This document shows, in pieces, positions 44,059 to 55,900 of a stretch of DNA of 64,000 nt. The position numbers were made by a program, and so were the translations under genes. The DNA comes from Linum tenue (lineage: Eukaryota; Streptophyta; Magnoliopsida; Malpighiales; Linaceae): NCBI GenBank assembly GCA_946122785.1, contig CAMGYJ010000006.1, positions 52,968,066 to 53,032,065 on the forward strand. Reading direction: 5' to 3'. The stretch's first letter is position 1; each line of letters starts with the position of its first letter. The notes under the pieces are model-generated. The model saw only the letters and a program-made list of their open reading frames with translations, was not told the origin of the DNA and did no database searches.

Positions 44059-46199
44059 CTAGCTACCCTCCTGGAATGTTTGAGAACGTGAAAGAGCAGC
44101 CGGGTTAGCTTCCAGTATGTGAGCAGATTCCTGAACAGGAACCTTCCCTTCCCCTTTGCTCTGAAAGGTCTTAAAGATGCTACCTTTAGTCACAAGCACA
44201 CCCGGTTCCTGTTTCAGACCTAATGCAGACCACAGAGGACTCCTCAATGCTTCGTTTGGGTCGTCAATCCGAAGTGTCTTCGGAATAACTATTGACTTCT
44301 CCACCTTCTCTTCATCATCAAGACTCGTGTCCCTACAATGCTTGCCAAGGGTTGGTGTTCCGTTCCCTGAGCTGCAGCTTGTGCTAGAAGATGATGGAGA
44401 GTGACAACCATTAGGCCACACGGGCATACAACTTAGATATGAAGCAGGAAGAAAATGCAAAGGAACCCCAGGTGGCGAGAAACCAGGTACAGCCAACATA
44501 GGTGTAGTAGGACACCACTGGACTTGATTTGGATCGGTGGAAGCCACACTGTTCCAACTCCAAGGCACAATCAATGGTGCCACAGGGAAGCATTGCATGG
44601 GATGATGATGCGCTGCTGAGCTATTTGGGTCTTTGGAATGTGCTGATGAATCAACTTGATCTTTTTTATGCTCGACGTTCTCTGGCGTCTCGTCCATAGA
44701 AGGCGGCCCACATGACGTTGTATCTCCTCCATCACCAAGGTTCACGTTCTGCATCGATTCACAAAGTGGTGCTTGATCTGGACCAAACTTGAGGACCATC
44801 CCATTGCTGGGTGAACAAGACATCGAAGCAGTTGCAGGTTCAGGAGGCTGCTGATCATGAGTTTCCACCCGGGTAACAGACATACCATCATGAGAGACCA
44901 TTATCTGGCGGTACTGTGAGGCCAAGTGTTTGTTCTTTCTTCGTCCAGCCCCAACAGGAACATTCCTCATCGTACCACCTGCTGTCCAGTATCTCTGGCA
45001 GTTCTTACAGAAATGCCGAGGTTGGTTGACATTGTAGTTGTTGAAATAGCAGAATTTGGTCTCCAAACTGTTGCAGCGAGGGCATGGGATCACCTTGTCT
45101 GGCTTCTTCATGGCTTTCTCTTGATCACTGCTGCTCTCCATCTGATCATCCTTAGAACCATTTTGTGCCTCCTTGACTTGTCCATCGCAGTTACCTCTCT
45201 CTGCAGTTTCTTGACACGTTGAGGACTGATCTGGCTCCTTAGAGTTGCCTTCACTTGAGGGTCTTTCAATTTCCATATTTGTTTTCTCATCTTTGTTGCA
45301 GCTATTAGTCTGGTAGATAGCATACAAGGCATCAGAACAACCCTATTTAGTATTTAAACAGATTATATACTTTGCTTAACGGATTGTAGCTATGGTCTAA
45401 TCTAGAGGTTAAATTTATCTTTCACATCGTAATTACAGTTTCATATACTATGCTTAACTGATTATTAAAACAAAACACTTAGAAACTGCTGGCTAGTCTC
45501 AACTTCACCACAACAAGATGGGGGGGAAAGCTCAAAAGGGAGAGCTTTTAGCGGTATGCTTTGTCAATAACATTTGGAAAAGGAGAAAAACAATATCAAC
45601 TACCATTCAAGTTTTCTGCAACACCAACACAGCACTGAAAACATGAACCTCATTCAAAGCAGCAAACACCAAATGAAAGGAATGGCTAAAATGGTACCTA
45701 ATATTGGTTCTTCAATTGAGAGTTGAGACAAAATGAACGGAAACAACACCAAACGACACGCCATTCCCATTAATAAAAAGTAGACATTAATCCCCATGAA
45801 AACTATGAAGCTGAGGAATAACCCCCGCCATTTTTTTCAGGAACAGGCCCAATCACAAGCAAAGGACGAGAAAACAGAGAGAAGCCCAGGAAAGGAAACA
45901 GGGAGGGAAAGAAAACGCAGATACCAAATCTCGAGATTCAGAAGAAGTATGGTCCAAAGCGCTTATCTTTCACAAACCAAAGAAAAAACAAAATAAAGAA
46001 ATCCCACCAGAGAAAGGCTTTTTCAATGCCTGAAGTCAGCTTTTTTATCTTTAGGTTCAGTGACGGAAACAAGGTAGAGCAAGTGATGTACCTTGAGTTC
46101 AGGTCTGGCCGGAATCTGGGAATCGGGGAGAGCAATTTTTCTGCCGAAGAGCTTGATAGCTGGATCTTTGAAATGAGGCACTCCTCCATCAGCTGCCAT
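44059..46199 (-). CDS. CDF-type Dof zinc-finger transcription factor (cycling DOF factor-like)
   Basis: Two exons: 46092-46199 (36 codons) and 44059-45309 (416 codons plus stop), giving 452 residues. The intron 45310-46091 starts GTACAT and ends CTACCAG, and phase 0 is preserved. Exon 1 carries the CDF N-terminal motif [15 protein letters not shown]. The Dof domain (about 110-165) has the single CX2CX21CX2C finger, with Cys112, 115, 137 and 140, and the basic tail [10 protein letters not shown]-terminal CDF motifs are present: [14 protein letters not shown] and [12 protein letters not shown], regions that in known CDFs contact GIGANTEA/FKF1. CDFs bind AAAG sites and repress CONSTANS/FT, linking the clock to flowering and stress. 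Length and motif set are complete and no lesion is seen. Which CDF paralogue it is cannot be settled here. Confidence 0.96.
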
Positions 46200-46474
46200 T
46201 TTTTTTGCTGGGGACTCGAAACGAAAGGACGAAGAAGAAGTAGAAGAACAAGAGCTGCTCCTACTGCTGGTTATTGTGCAACTGAAAGCTTTGAGGAAGG
46301 CTGGCTGACACAACAACCAACAACACCCATATGGAAAAGGGAAAGGCCAAAGGGGGAAAAAGGGAGAAAGAGACGGGCTTTCCTTTTTCTTATTTTTTTT
46401 CCTTTACGTTTTTTCTTCTTGGTGGGGGCTGGCTGACTGGCTGAGAAAGCAGGGGAAGAAAAAAAGAGCTTTTG

Positions 46475-46484
46475 AATATATAAA
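46475..46484 (-). promoter_or_regulatory. Putative TATA box of the Dof gene
   Basis: On the minus strand CTTTATATATTC lies about 280 bases upstream of the ATG, followed by a pyrimidine-rich leader (C/T runs in 46330-46420). It is position-based inference. Confidence 0.45.
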
Positions 46485-46499
46485 GTTGGGGTCTTTTTC

Positions 46500-47490
46500 C
46501 TCTCTTCTTTTCTTTTTGATTTCTAGTTAAAGAAACAAACAATGGACACGAAAGAAAGAAAGAAAGAAAAGAAGAAAGCAGAGGAAACCCCTTCCAAGTA
46601 AAAGTTCTGTCTCCCGGAAAATGAGACTTGAGAGACTCAGCTTCCCTGATGATGATAACAAAGCAAAAAGAACGTGAAAGGATCAGGGACTCCCTCCACC
46701 CCCAACCCCTTTATTTAATCAAATACTATTACTTAAATCTTTCCCCATTTTATATTTGCAGTTCTGCACATACTGCATTTAATCAATATCAATACTTAAT
46801 TCTTCGGATAGTTTAGCAAGTTGGGCAACTTGACACACAAACTTAAAGATAATCAAGTGTACTTATGAAGAGTTCTTCCAAGTTTATCAGAACTCTTGAG
46901 TATCAGTTACTCACTAGGGGATTGGTACACTAGAAGATCGGATTAGTGTTCTTCAATAAATATTGTTGTGGATGAGTAGTTGTAGGAAGGTGAAGAAGAT
47001 CAAAGCTAGCAGCACACAGATGGTGTACATGGATGTAAAATTTTGTAAATGAGTTAAGCTGAGCTATTTATGACCGGCTTGACGTTTGGGTTACGAAAAT
47101 TTTGTTGTTCGACTCATTTACTATCGAGCCGAGGTTGAACTAAGTTTTGTTCAACTCGATTAGGTTTCATGTTGAGCTCAACTTGTGAGTTGCTTCGTGT
47201 TGAGCTCATGAGATGCCTCAATATTATGGCTAGTGAGCCAACTCGATTAACAAATTATGAGCAAATTAATCTATATAAACATGAGATATGTTAATTATAT
47301 AAAAAAAAATTCGACTATGGTTCTTTGTTCATTATAATATCATGTATCATACATAACATACTAATATAATGGAATGTATTTATAATTTATTTTAGACTAT
47401 TATTAAGGAGTGGAGGTCATCAAGACAAGTATGAACCAAGAATTTGGTAAAAGAATGGAGCCCAAGCTAGGCAAAACTTAACTTAGAGTC
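46500..47490. other. Upstream region of the Dof gene and intergenic DNA
   Basis: GAAA-rich stretch at 46548-46580. At about 47040-47260 a GAGCTCAACTTGTGAG/ACTCGATT-rich segment resembles a decayed hAT-type MITE without readable ends. No gene is seen. Confidence 0.45.
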
Positions 47491-47498
47491 ATGTGCAA

Positions 47499-47940
47499 TA
47501 GGGCTGGCTATTTGGACCGGGACCGGATGAAAAACCGGAAACCGGACCGTATAACCCGGACCGAGACCGGACCGGGACCGGATAGTAAACAATCCAATCC
47601 AATCTTTGGGCTTAGATTTGAGGTAAAAAACCGGATAAAGACCGGCTAAGAGAGCTCAACACCCAAAACTTAAGGATAATTTGCATAAACGGTCACAAAC
47701 CTTTGCACTTAGTACAAAACTTAACCAACTCCTCACCCTTTTAGGCCTTAGGCCACTCAAATTCCCACAATCTCAATATAAAATCAAGACCGAATTGGGA
47801 CCGGACCGGGTCAAGACCGGACTGGATCAAGACCGGACTGTATCCAATCCAATCTTCGGTCCTTATATTTTCAAAAAAACCGGACTGGACCGGATTAATT
47901 TGAGCCAATTTAACTGGACCGGACCGTATAGCCACCCCTA
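47499..47940. mobile_element. hAT-type MITE, 442 bp
   Basis: Ends are TAGGGCTGGCTATTTGGACCGG and the near-inverse CCGTATAGCCACCCCTA. The 8-base duplication ATGTGCAA is perfect (47491-47498 and 47941-47948). Both arms have GACCGGA/TCCGGTC repeats. Confidence 0.94.
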
Positions 47941-47948
47941 ATGTGCAA

Positions 47949-48605
47949 ACATAGGGGGAAGTTTGATGGAGGGATTGTACATATTTGAGAAATAATCACC
48001 GTCAATATTCTAGTATTGCTCGATTCATTCTAATTTAAATGTGTCGTAAACCAATTAGTCTCAATAACTCGAGTTGTCGAGAGAGCTCAATATATGGATC
48101 TTAACCACTTACTTACATATCCTCTCAAACAAAACCAACTCATTGGCTTGAAGTTTGCACGAGTCCGACATACCATTTACTTTTAAGACAATGGTTATTA
48201 CTAGTGATCGTGAAGACTTGAACACATGATTTTAAGGACAAACCAACTATGATATTATATCACCAACCAATTGGTCTCAATAACTCGAATTGTTGAGACG
48301 TCATATTGGATGTTAACCACTTACTTAAATATGAATGTATTTGTTGTTGTGGTTGTTGGAACTTGATTATACTTGGTGAGAGATGTTGTGTGCTTTGGAG
48401 TTGTGACACATAATAGTAGTGTTGCTTGTTACCTAACTCTTTTTACTGTTGATGAGATGATGAATTTCTAAGGGATGGGATACGGTTACAACCTCGTGGG
48501 GTTGTGACATTAACAACTCACTTCCTAATCATTGAATATACTCTCTTTTGTCTTTTTTTTTTTTCAAATTGATGGTTAGGATTAAAAGAATGATATTTTT
48601 GGAAA
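47949..48605. other. Intergenic, no gene seen
   Basis: AT-rich, with two copies of ACCAATTAGTCTCAATAACTCGA-type wording (about 48051 and 48267). Nothing else is supported. Confidence 0.45.
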
Positions 48606-48615
48606 GAAAAATATT

Positions 48616-48983
48616 GGGTAAATGTCACATTTGGTCACTGAGATTACTAAATTATGTCATGTTTAGTCACTAAAAAAATTAATATCAATTTTGGTCACTC
48701 GAATTACTGAAACATGTCACATTTAGTCGCTCTCCCTTTAGTTTAATGGAGTTGGACGGAGGCTAACGGAGAGTGACTAAATGTGGCATGTTTTAGTAAT
48801 TCGAGTGGCATTCATAATAAACAAAAAGTAATTCAAGTGATCGGGGTTGCACGGAGGCTAACGGGAAAGTGACTAAATGTGACATGTTTAGTAATTCGAG
48901 TGACCAAAATTAATATTATTATTTTCTAGTGACTTAACATAGCACAATTTAGTAATCCCAGTGACCAAATGTGGCATTTACCC
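48616..48983. mobile_element. MULE-type MITE, 368 bp
   Basis: Inverted ends GGGTAAATGTCACATTTGGTCACT and its near-inverse AGTGACCAAATGTGGCATTTACCC extend about 55 bases. The 10-base duplication GAAAAATATT is perfect (48606-48615 and 48984-48993). Internal GTGACTAAATGTG/CACATTTAGTC blocks repeat several times. The ends recall those of the large MULE at 4817. Confidence 0.9.
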
Positions 48984-48993
48984 GAAAAATATT

Positions 48994-49284
48994 ACAACAC
49001 CCAATCATTCTCCCTCTCATAGAAATAAAAAAAAAATTATAACTTCTCCAACTCTCCCTCCTCCCTCTCTCCAGCAGACGGCACCGCCGCTGCCACCGTT
49101 GTCGTACTCCACAGCTGTCGCCGCCCTCCACCTCCCTCCACCTCCTGTCGTTACCAGCTCTCTATCGCTGCCCTCTTCTGACATCGAGGTCGTGCCTCCT
49201 CTCTCTGCCTCTTCTGGTGTGAGTCCCTCTGCCAATATACCCTTCCTCTCCTCGCCTTCGTTTTTCCGATCAGATTTTTTATAG
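48994..49284. other. GC-rich gene-like stretch, not identified
   Basis: Short open frames (48961-49284 plus, 49017-49235 minus) rich in Pro/Ser or Gly/Arg have no domain. The C/T-rich start resembles a 5' leader. It may be captured or ancestral gene sequence. Confidence 0.3.
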
Positions 49285-49540
49285 TGGTAGTGATTTTCAT
49301 TTGGTAGTGGTATAATTGGATACTACTATCATGTGGTACCTACCGGTAACTGGTAGTGGTAGCGTACCACTACCAGTTACCAAATGATAGTGGTATGCTA
49401 CCACTACCAGGTACCACATGGTAGTGGTATCAAATAATAGTGGGACGCTAGCACTATCAACTACCAGATGGTAGTGTTAGCGTTGTATTGGTAGTGATAC
49501 TAGTGGTAGTAGTAGCATACCACTAGCGCACTGACGGAGT
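49285..49540. repeat. Cluster of ACCACTACCA/TGGTAGTGGT palindromes
   Basis: At least eight TGGTAGTGGT-like units alternate with ACCACTACCA-like units, and long self-complementary stretches can fold (for example around 49365-49435). It is the same word type as in the MULE copies at 16.8-20.8 kb and 54.2-55.2 kb, but no bounding TIRs were found here. Confidence 0.75.
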
Positions 49541-50246
49541 GGTAATTTTTTTGCACGTGGCCGAAGCGAGTCCGATTCAAGAATTTCGTTGGAAAAAGTC
49601 TGTTGGTCGGAAAGTCGACCGGTCGAAGTGGAGTGGTTGTTGGAAAAGAAAGAGAGAGTTGTATTTATTGTAGGTTTTAAATTTAAAAATAATCATGTAT
49701 TTAATTTGGATTTTTAATTTCTAACCTGTAACTAATACAAAACAAATTAATTAATAAATTCATTTTCTTATACCCAAATCAAGTATTGAAATACCGTATC
49801 GGAGGTTTGACCAGAAAATACCATACCGTACCAGATGTATTTAGCGGTTAAACCACAATTAAATCACGATTTTAGCATAAAATACCCTACCACTGACTTT
49901 TTCCGGTACAATCTCCATTACGGTACACTTGTTTGTCAATATCACGACCCATCTAGGGAAGTGAATGTATCCCGCCCCAATTTCTTAATCCAAGTTGGAT
50001 GGATGGGGTTTCCTGGTAAAGGCCAAGGCTTTCAAGGAGATGAGATTGGGAAGTCAGCTTGAGAGGAATCCATCGGACCATTTATCACATTATAAACAAT
50101 GGATTAATTTCCTACCATCAATTAATTAATTAATTTATAAACAACGGAGAAGCAACTTGATCAGGCCCCAAAGTGTGCACAGCATCTTATCTCGTATTAA
50201 ACAATCCAACCCATCTCCGTAACAAAAACTAAGATGTGTCAGTGTC
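49541..50246. other. Intergenic, no gene seen
   Basis: Contains ATACCGTATCGG/ACCATACCGTACCAG wording near 49790-49830 and an ATTAATTAATTAATTTAT stretch near 50120. No coding support. Confidence 0.4.
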
Positions 50247-50254
50247 ACTGATCC

Positions 50255-50770
50255 TAGGGATGGCAATTTTGCCCATACCCATGGGTATTTTACTATCCAA
50301 CCCAATTGGGTTGGGTATGAAATCCAAATATATGGATATGGGTAAAGTTTGATGGGTTTGTACCCATACCCATTTATTTTGGGTTGGATTTGGGTTTGTA
50401 CCCATGCCCAAATACAAATTACAGTTTGGTACCTAAACTTAATAGATATGCATATTTAGTACCTAAAATTAATTTTTTTTGCATATAAGTCCTCAAAATA
50501 TCAATGGAAAATTACGTTTTGGTACCTAAATTTTTTTGGCCTTATATTTTGGTACCTAAACTTTTCAAGTTTTACAAATAGGTCCAATTTTTGCATGTGT
50601 AGTTAAAACACTCTCAAGTAAATGGATATCCATATCCAACCCATACCCATTTAGATAATATCCATATCTAACCCAAACCCATACACACATCACCCAAACC
50701 CTACCCATAATAAATGGGTCTACTTGGGTTTGGGCAAAATTACCCATGGGTGGGTAAATTGCCATCCCTA
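50255..50770. mobile_element. hAT-type MITE, 516 bp
   Basis: Ends are TAGGGATGGCAATTTTGCCC and the near-inverse AAATTGCCATCCCTA. The 8-base duplication ACTGATCC is perfect (50247-50254 and 50771-50778). The interior holds TTTGGTACCTAAA repeats and matches the decayed copy at 35855-36200. Confidence 0.94.
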
Positions 50771-50778
50771 ACTGATCC

Positions 50779-53147
50779 TAAACATAGTTAAGATGAGGAT
50801 GGATGAAATTAAAACATGAATTAGTTGTCCTTTTCCCTAATGGGGGATTTGTAAATGCAAATGACCTTATCAAATTTTTAATATTTCTTTTTTTTCTCTC
50901 ATATATATATATATATATATATTGTTATATGTTTGTAATTTTTTACCAATACTCATTGCATCGTTGTAATTTTTTAATAAAACAATTGTTTTGCTTCCCA
51001 TGACCATTATTTTATATGACGCTTGCTCTATTGCATTGGATTAATGATACCTACTAATGGTTTTTGTTTTAGTGTACCAAGTGAGAGATCATTGGTTATA
51101 TACGCAAAGGTTTATGGTGACTTTTCAAACATTGAGAAAAGTTCTAGTCCACATGTATTAGTGTTGTGTAAATTCTTTTCCAAGAGAAAAAACAATTTTG
51201 TAAATTCATTCTTTAACTAATTATATATGTACACCACAATTAATATTTCGTTAAGGATAGGAAGGTAACTTCCTCATTTAACCAATAAAATCAAGTGTGA
51301 CAAATCCATTTTGAAATACAACAAGCAACAAGGCAATTATAATATCAAACACAGAAAATAATAAAATTCAATATAATCCTTCAATTTTAAAATTCCTCAT
51401 GTTTAAAAACCCAACAAGCAAATGACCTCTAAGTTTCTAGATATTAGTAAATGAAAATTTATAGTTGACATGTCTAATTTAAGGGCTCATTCTTTAAATA
51501 TTATCCGTATATAGTACTAATGTAAAATAAATATTAACATATGTCTAATTTAAATTGTTTATTATCCTAATAAAAAGAATGAAAAGGGGAAAGCAAAAAG
51601 TAAAATACGGAAAAGGAAAAGGTACCACAAAAATAAAATAAAAAAGGAAAAGGAAAAGGAAACAAGGCCAATAACAATGGTGCAAATCTTTCCTTCAATA
51701 GGAGGAGAAGCCAGCTGGCGATCCGCGTCAGCAAAGAGGATCCGATCCTGTGCGGGGTTGATAATATATTATATTATTAGTGGCTGAGAATTGAAAAGAT
51801 AGAGAAGAAATAAAAAACTTAAAAAAACAAACAAAAGTACAAAGCAATGGCGAGACATAGAGAGAGAGAGAGAGAGAGAGAGAGGGGTTTGAAAATTAAA
51901 TGAAAAGGAAGGAAGAAGGGAGGGAGCGCTGTCCAGAGGGGAAAAGGTGGAAAGAGGTCCAAAAACGTTTGGGACCCACCTCGTTCGGAAAAAGGGATAC
52001 GCTTTTATCGGCGGCTTCAATGTCGTTTGCCCACTTTGCTGCCTTCAAAAGGTTCATGGGCCCACCCCCCCGCAAAAAGCAACCACAAAAAGGAACAGCA
52101 GGTGGTAAAGTGCTTATTCAGTCCTCTTACTCGCTTCCTTTCACATTTCACTCCCTCTGGCTTCGGATTTGTGTTTTTTCTTTTCTCTTATAGCTATAAT
52201 TCCTTTCTGGATTAAGTTGAAGCAGCAGCACAAGTTGAATCTAATGATCTTCAGGCTGTGTTTTTTTTACTTGAGTCATTGATCGTGTCAGGTGAAATCC
52301 ATTATAAGTTTAAAACAATTTTATGCATGCATGATTGATTGGATCATTGAATTACTACATTGATTATATTAATGAATGAATAAATAAATAAGGTTCACAT
52401 GTAGCACAAGTAAGAGTAGATTCACCGATTCTAAGTTATTTGATACACTCTTTTCTTTATGTCGAAACTTATCAGAACAATAATTAGAAAACGGATGATC
52501 CACTGAAGCTCCATCATTTGTATAAAACGAATATTGTCTCGCATAGATGCCCTACGTACTTTATCAATAAATCAAGCACAACCCCATTCGATATTTTAGG
52601 ATTTGTAAAAGAAATTTGTTGAAAAAGTTTTGAATATGATAAAATTGTCAGTAAAAAATGATATCGATGACGAAATCGGTATTTGGCCCGAATTTGTATA
52701 TGTCAAGGTTTGACCAAATTAAATTTAGAAGGTACTATACTAGACACATGGCCCTAATATAGATGGACCAAGACCAGGATATAGACCACCCACAGAGTTC
52801 AATGGACAAGAAGAGTTCAATGGATTGATCCTTGTTTTGGGAAAAAAAACAGTACGTCCCCAAGTTGGGACACCATTTAAGAGCTTAGCTAGAGGCTTCT
52901 TTCCACCAAACCTGAAACCTTTATAATGTTTTCAACCACAAAACATGTGCATGCCCCACGAATCCGCGTTCACTCTTCACTTAGGTTATTAATATAGCCC
53001 GGTTTTGTACGGGAGATGTGGCTCTTAATTAATGTTTAGGGATTTTAAGTTTGATCATTGATGAGGTAGTCATTATAAAAACATGTGATGAACCGGGAGA
53101 GACTGGAGAGTGTCTATTGGCTAATTTCTTACAACTTATAAGTGATA
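50779..53147. other. Intergenic, no gene identified
   Basis: AT-rich to about 51700. 51890-52200 is richer in GC with short open frames lacking domains. 52200-53100 is unremarkable. No RNA gene or transposon end is readable. Confidence 0.45.
51859..51884 (+). repeat. (AG)n microsatellite
   Basis: Thirteen consecutive AG units. Confidence 0.9.
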
Positions 53148-53180
53148 CTAGAAAAACACTCGCGCTGTGCTGCGGATGGT
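53148..53180 (-). mobile_element. Helitron 3' terminus remnant
   Basis: On the minus strand CCGCAGCACAGCGCGAG, a GC stem, is followed by GTGTTTTTCTAG and then T. It has the same layout as the Helitron at 11458. Only the 3' end is seen; a MULE terminus begins directly to its right. Confidence 0.6.
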
Positions 53181-53499
53181 GGGCTGAGGATAGGGTGAGT
53201 AACAGATGGTTACTCACCCATCAGTAACCATCTAGAGACCGTTGATTTGGACGGATTTATTGTGCGGTCGAGATGGATGCGGAGATGGTCAGGGGTATTT
53301 TTGTCCGTTGCTTTAATTTTGTATTTTTTCCTTTATTTTATCTTGCCTAGTATTTATTAGCTGGTTTGAATGGAGGAGAGAGAATGCAAGTTTTCCTCTT
53401 TGTCTGAAACTCTCCTTTTCTCTTTCTTTCTCTCTCCCAATCTTCTTCTTCTTCTCCAGATCTGATCTCTTCTTCAGTTCTTCATTTTTTTCTTCAGCA

Positions 53500-54225
53500 A
53501 TGGACGAAAGAAAAGTGCAGCCTCTTTCTTTCATTGCGTTTCTTCTCTTCGAGATCCTTCTTCTCTCGAGTTGCTCCCTCCTTCTCTTCTTTTTTTCCCC
53601 ACCGAAATGGATGAGGGAAAAGTGAATTCTCCTTCTTTCATTATGTTTCTGTTAGAATATGACTTGAATTTGATTAGGTTTGTTTTGTGTTTTAGGCCTA
53701 TTCTGTTCGGGTTTGAGATTGGGCTTTGTTTTGACCTTTTCCTTGTATGTTTGGGAAAAGGTGTTTGGTTTTCTGTTTGGGATTAGGAGAAGAGTTCTAT
53801 AAATACTCTCCATCACCCTAGTCTGTAGTAAGGTCAGTCAGGTTAGTTTGTTTGGTTTGTCCATTTGGAATTTGGTTTGTAACCTGTACTCTCCTCAAAT
53901 TAGTGAAATTTGTCTCCCTTGCCGTGGATTAGCTATCACAAATTGTGCTAGTGAACCACGTTAAATTTGTGTTCGTTCGTGTTGGTTTGGATTATCGATT
54001 GCACGCTTCTGTTCTGACAGTTTCTTCTCTTTGTCAAGTCCTTGACCTCAAATTTGGTGAAGCTCCATATCGATCAAGAGGGGAAAGATTTAGGTGAGTC
54101 TAGTTTGCATGTTTTAAGCTTTAGTATTTTTTTATGGATTTTCAATTCCAATCTTCCTCATTTGTATTTTTGTGTTCTCGAACGCAGAGGAGAAAATGAG
54201 AGGAGGCAGAAGACGAGCATGTGAA
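53500..54225 (+). pseudogene. Captured gene fragment with duplicated start, split by a solo LTR
   Basis: Two related blocks begin ATGGACGAAAGAAAAGTG (53500) and ATGGATGAGGGAAAAGTG (53607) and continue with TCTTTCATT(G/A)(C/T)G. The second is interrupted at 53649 by the solo LTR and resumes at 54020 with TTTCTTCTCTTTGTCAAG. It stays open to a GTGAGT donor near 54092. A candidate second exon starts after CAG near 54187 and runs to a TGA near 54220. No protein family is recognised. Confidence 0.4.
53650..54019 (+). mobile_element. Copia-type solo LTR, 370 bp
   Basis: Begins TGTTAGAATATGACTTG and ends CTTCTGTTCTGACA, with the perfect duplication GTTTC (53645-53649 and 54020-54024). It matches the LTR at 57982-58325 along its length. 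A TATA-like TATAAATAC lies near 53798. Confidence 0.94.
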
Positions 54226-54233
54226 GTATGTCT

Positions 54234-54710
54234 TAGATGTATATTGTGGTCACCATACTATACCATAGTGGTATTATGTGGTAACTAGATGTTTATTGTG
54301 GTTACCACACTATACCATGTGGTAATGTGTGGTAATTAAACGTATTTTTAAGGTTACCATGTTTTACCATGGTGGTATTATGTGGTAACTAGATGTTTAT
54401 TGTGGTTACCATATGGTAATGTGTGGTAACTGAATGTATTTTTATGGTTACCATGTTTTACCATGGTGGTAAGAAGGTGGTCATCGATCCCAGTTGTGGT
54501 TGGTTACCACACTATACCATATGGTAATGTGTGGTAATTAAACGTATTTTTAAGGTTACCATGGTGGTATTATGTGATAACTAGATGTTTATTGTGGTTA
54601 CCACACTATACCATATGGTAATGTGTGGTACCTGAACGTATTTTTATGGTTACCATGTCTTACCGTGGTGGTAAGAAGGTGGCCATCGACCCTAGTTCCT
54701 GGAAATAAGA
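54234..54710. repeat. Tandem array of palindromic TACCA/TGGTA units
   Basis: About four to five imperfect units of roughly 100-130 bases. Each contains GGTTACCACACTATACCATATGGTAATGTGTGG-type palindromes and GTATTTTTA(A/T)GGTTACCATG. Decayed units continue to about 55200. No spacer uniqueness or associated genes, so it is not a CRISPR array. Confidence 0.85.
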
Positions 54711-55900
54711 GTGAGAAGACAATGAAGAGGACAAGAAAGTAAATAAAGTCGTAATTAATTAGATATATATATTGAGATTACCACACAATACCTTATGGTA
54801 ATGTGTGGTAACTAAATGTATTTTTATGCATACCATGTTTTACTATGGTCGTAGATGATGGTAATTATATTTATATTTGTTTTAAATGGTTTTACGTTCT
54901 CTTACCATGTGATATTGTATGTTAATTATGATTATTTTATGGTCATTCGATTTACCATGTTCTACTATTTTTTTTGGTAGAAGCCCATGTTCTACTATGG
55001 TGGTATTGTATGATAGTTAGATTTATAATTTTTTGTAACATGTTTTACCACGTTATACCATGTGGTATTGTATGGTAGTTAGATTTCTAATTTTATTTTA
55101 GCATTTATACCATAGGGTATTTATTGTATGGTAATTAGATTTGTAATTTTCTTTAGCATTTTTTGTCATGTTTTACCATAGTAGTAGAAAGTGATAGTCA
55201 TATTCATACTTGTAATTACCCTTCTTGGCAGAGAATTATTAAATGAAAAAATCATCATTCAATTTGAGTTGGAGTTAGAGTAGAGAGAGTTGAGATTGTT
55301 GAATTCATATTTGTTTTTGAGATAGAGTGAGTATGCAGAGAGCATGTACTATTTTTTCTCTCTTTTAGTTGTAGATGGGAGAGAGAAGAAATAATTTAAT
55401 TTTTCTTTTAATAATAGATAAAAGAGTGACAGAGGGAAACGTGTGGGGGGATAGGGAGTGGGGTTCACGTTCAGTCAAAAGTAGGTGTCAGGTCGTCAGC
55501 ATTAAATGAGGGGTGGATGCAAATTACCCTACTGCCCCTCCGTGTTCCATTTAAATAAAAGGGGACGGCTCAGATGCAGACACGTGGAGGATGGAGGAAG
55601 GGGTTACGCACGGTTACTGAGGATAGAGTTACTGACCTGATCCGGACCCGGGAGGGAGACCAGGGTGGGATTTGCATAAGGATTATCTATGTAATTGTTT
55701 TTTTGTCTTATTTAGTAAAGTCCATCATTATTTATCTGAACGATTAAATGTCATTCTAATTTTATTATTATTGTCCTAATTTAAAATATTAAATTACCAG
55801 ATTAACATTAATGAATGAAATAGAAATCAACAAAACCAAACAACATCTAAAATTAGATTGGCGGAAGAGTGGTCGGCCTCAAAAAAACCCAACAGGAAGT

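Larger units (their letters stand above)
53181..55649. mobile_element. MULE-type element with captured exon-like sequence, 2.47 kb
   Basis: The left end GGGCTGAGGATAGGGTGAGTAAC and the inverse of the right end GGGTCCGGATCAGGTCAGTAAC align with the termini of the MULE copies at 16772 and 19782. Flanking 9-mers do not match, so one side may be rearranged. Inside are a leader-like C/T-rich part with two similar ATG-starting blocks, an exon-like piece ending TTTAG|GTGAGT (about 54090), and a CAG acceptor near 54186. A palindromic tandem array (54234-54710 and decayed units to 55200) follows. A solo LTR sits at 53650-54019. No transposase is seen. Confidence 0.8.

Noticed and set aside
54234..54710. 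CRISPR-like array
   Set aside because: The repeats are long, diverged and directly tandem, with no unique spacers or cas genes, in a plant genome; this is a transposon-internal satellite.
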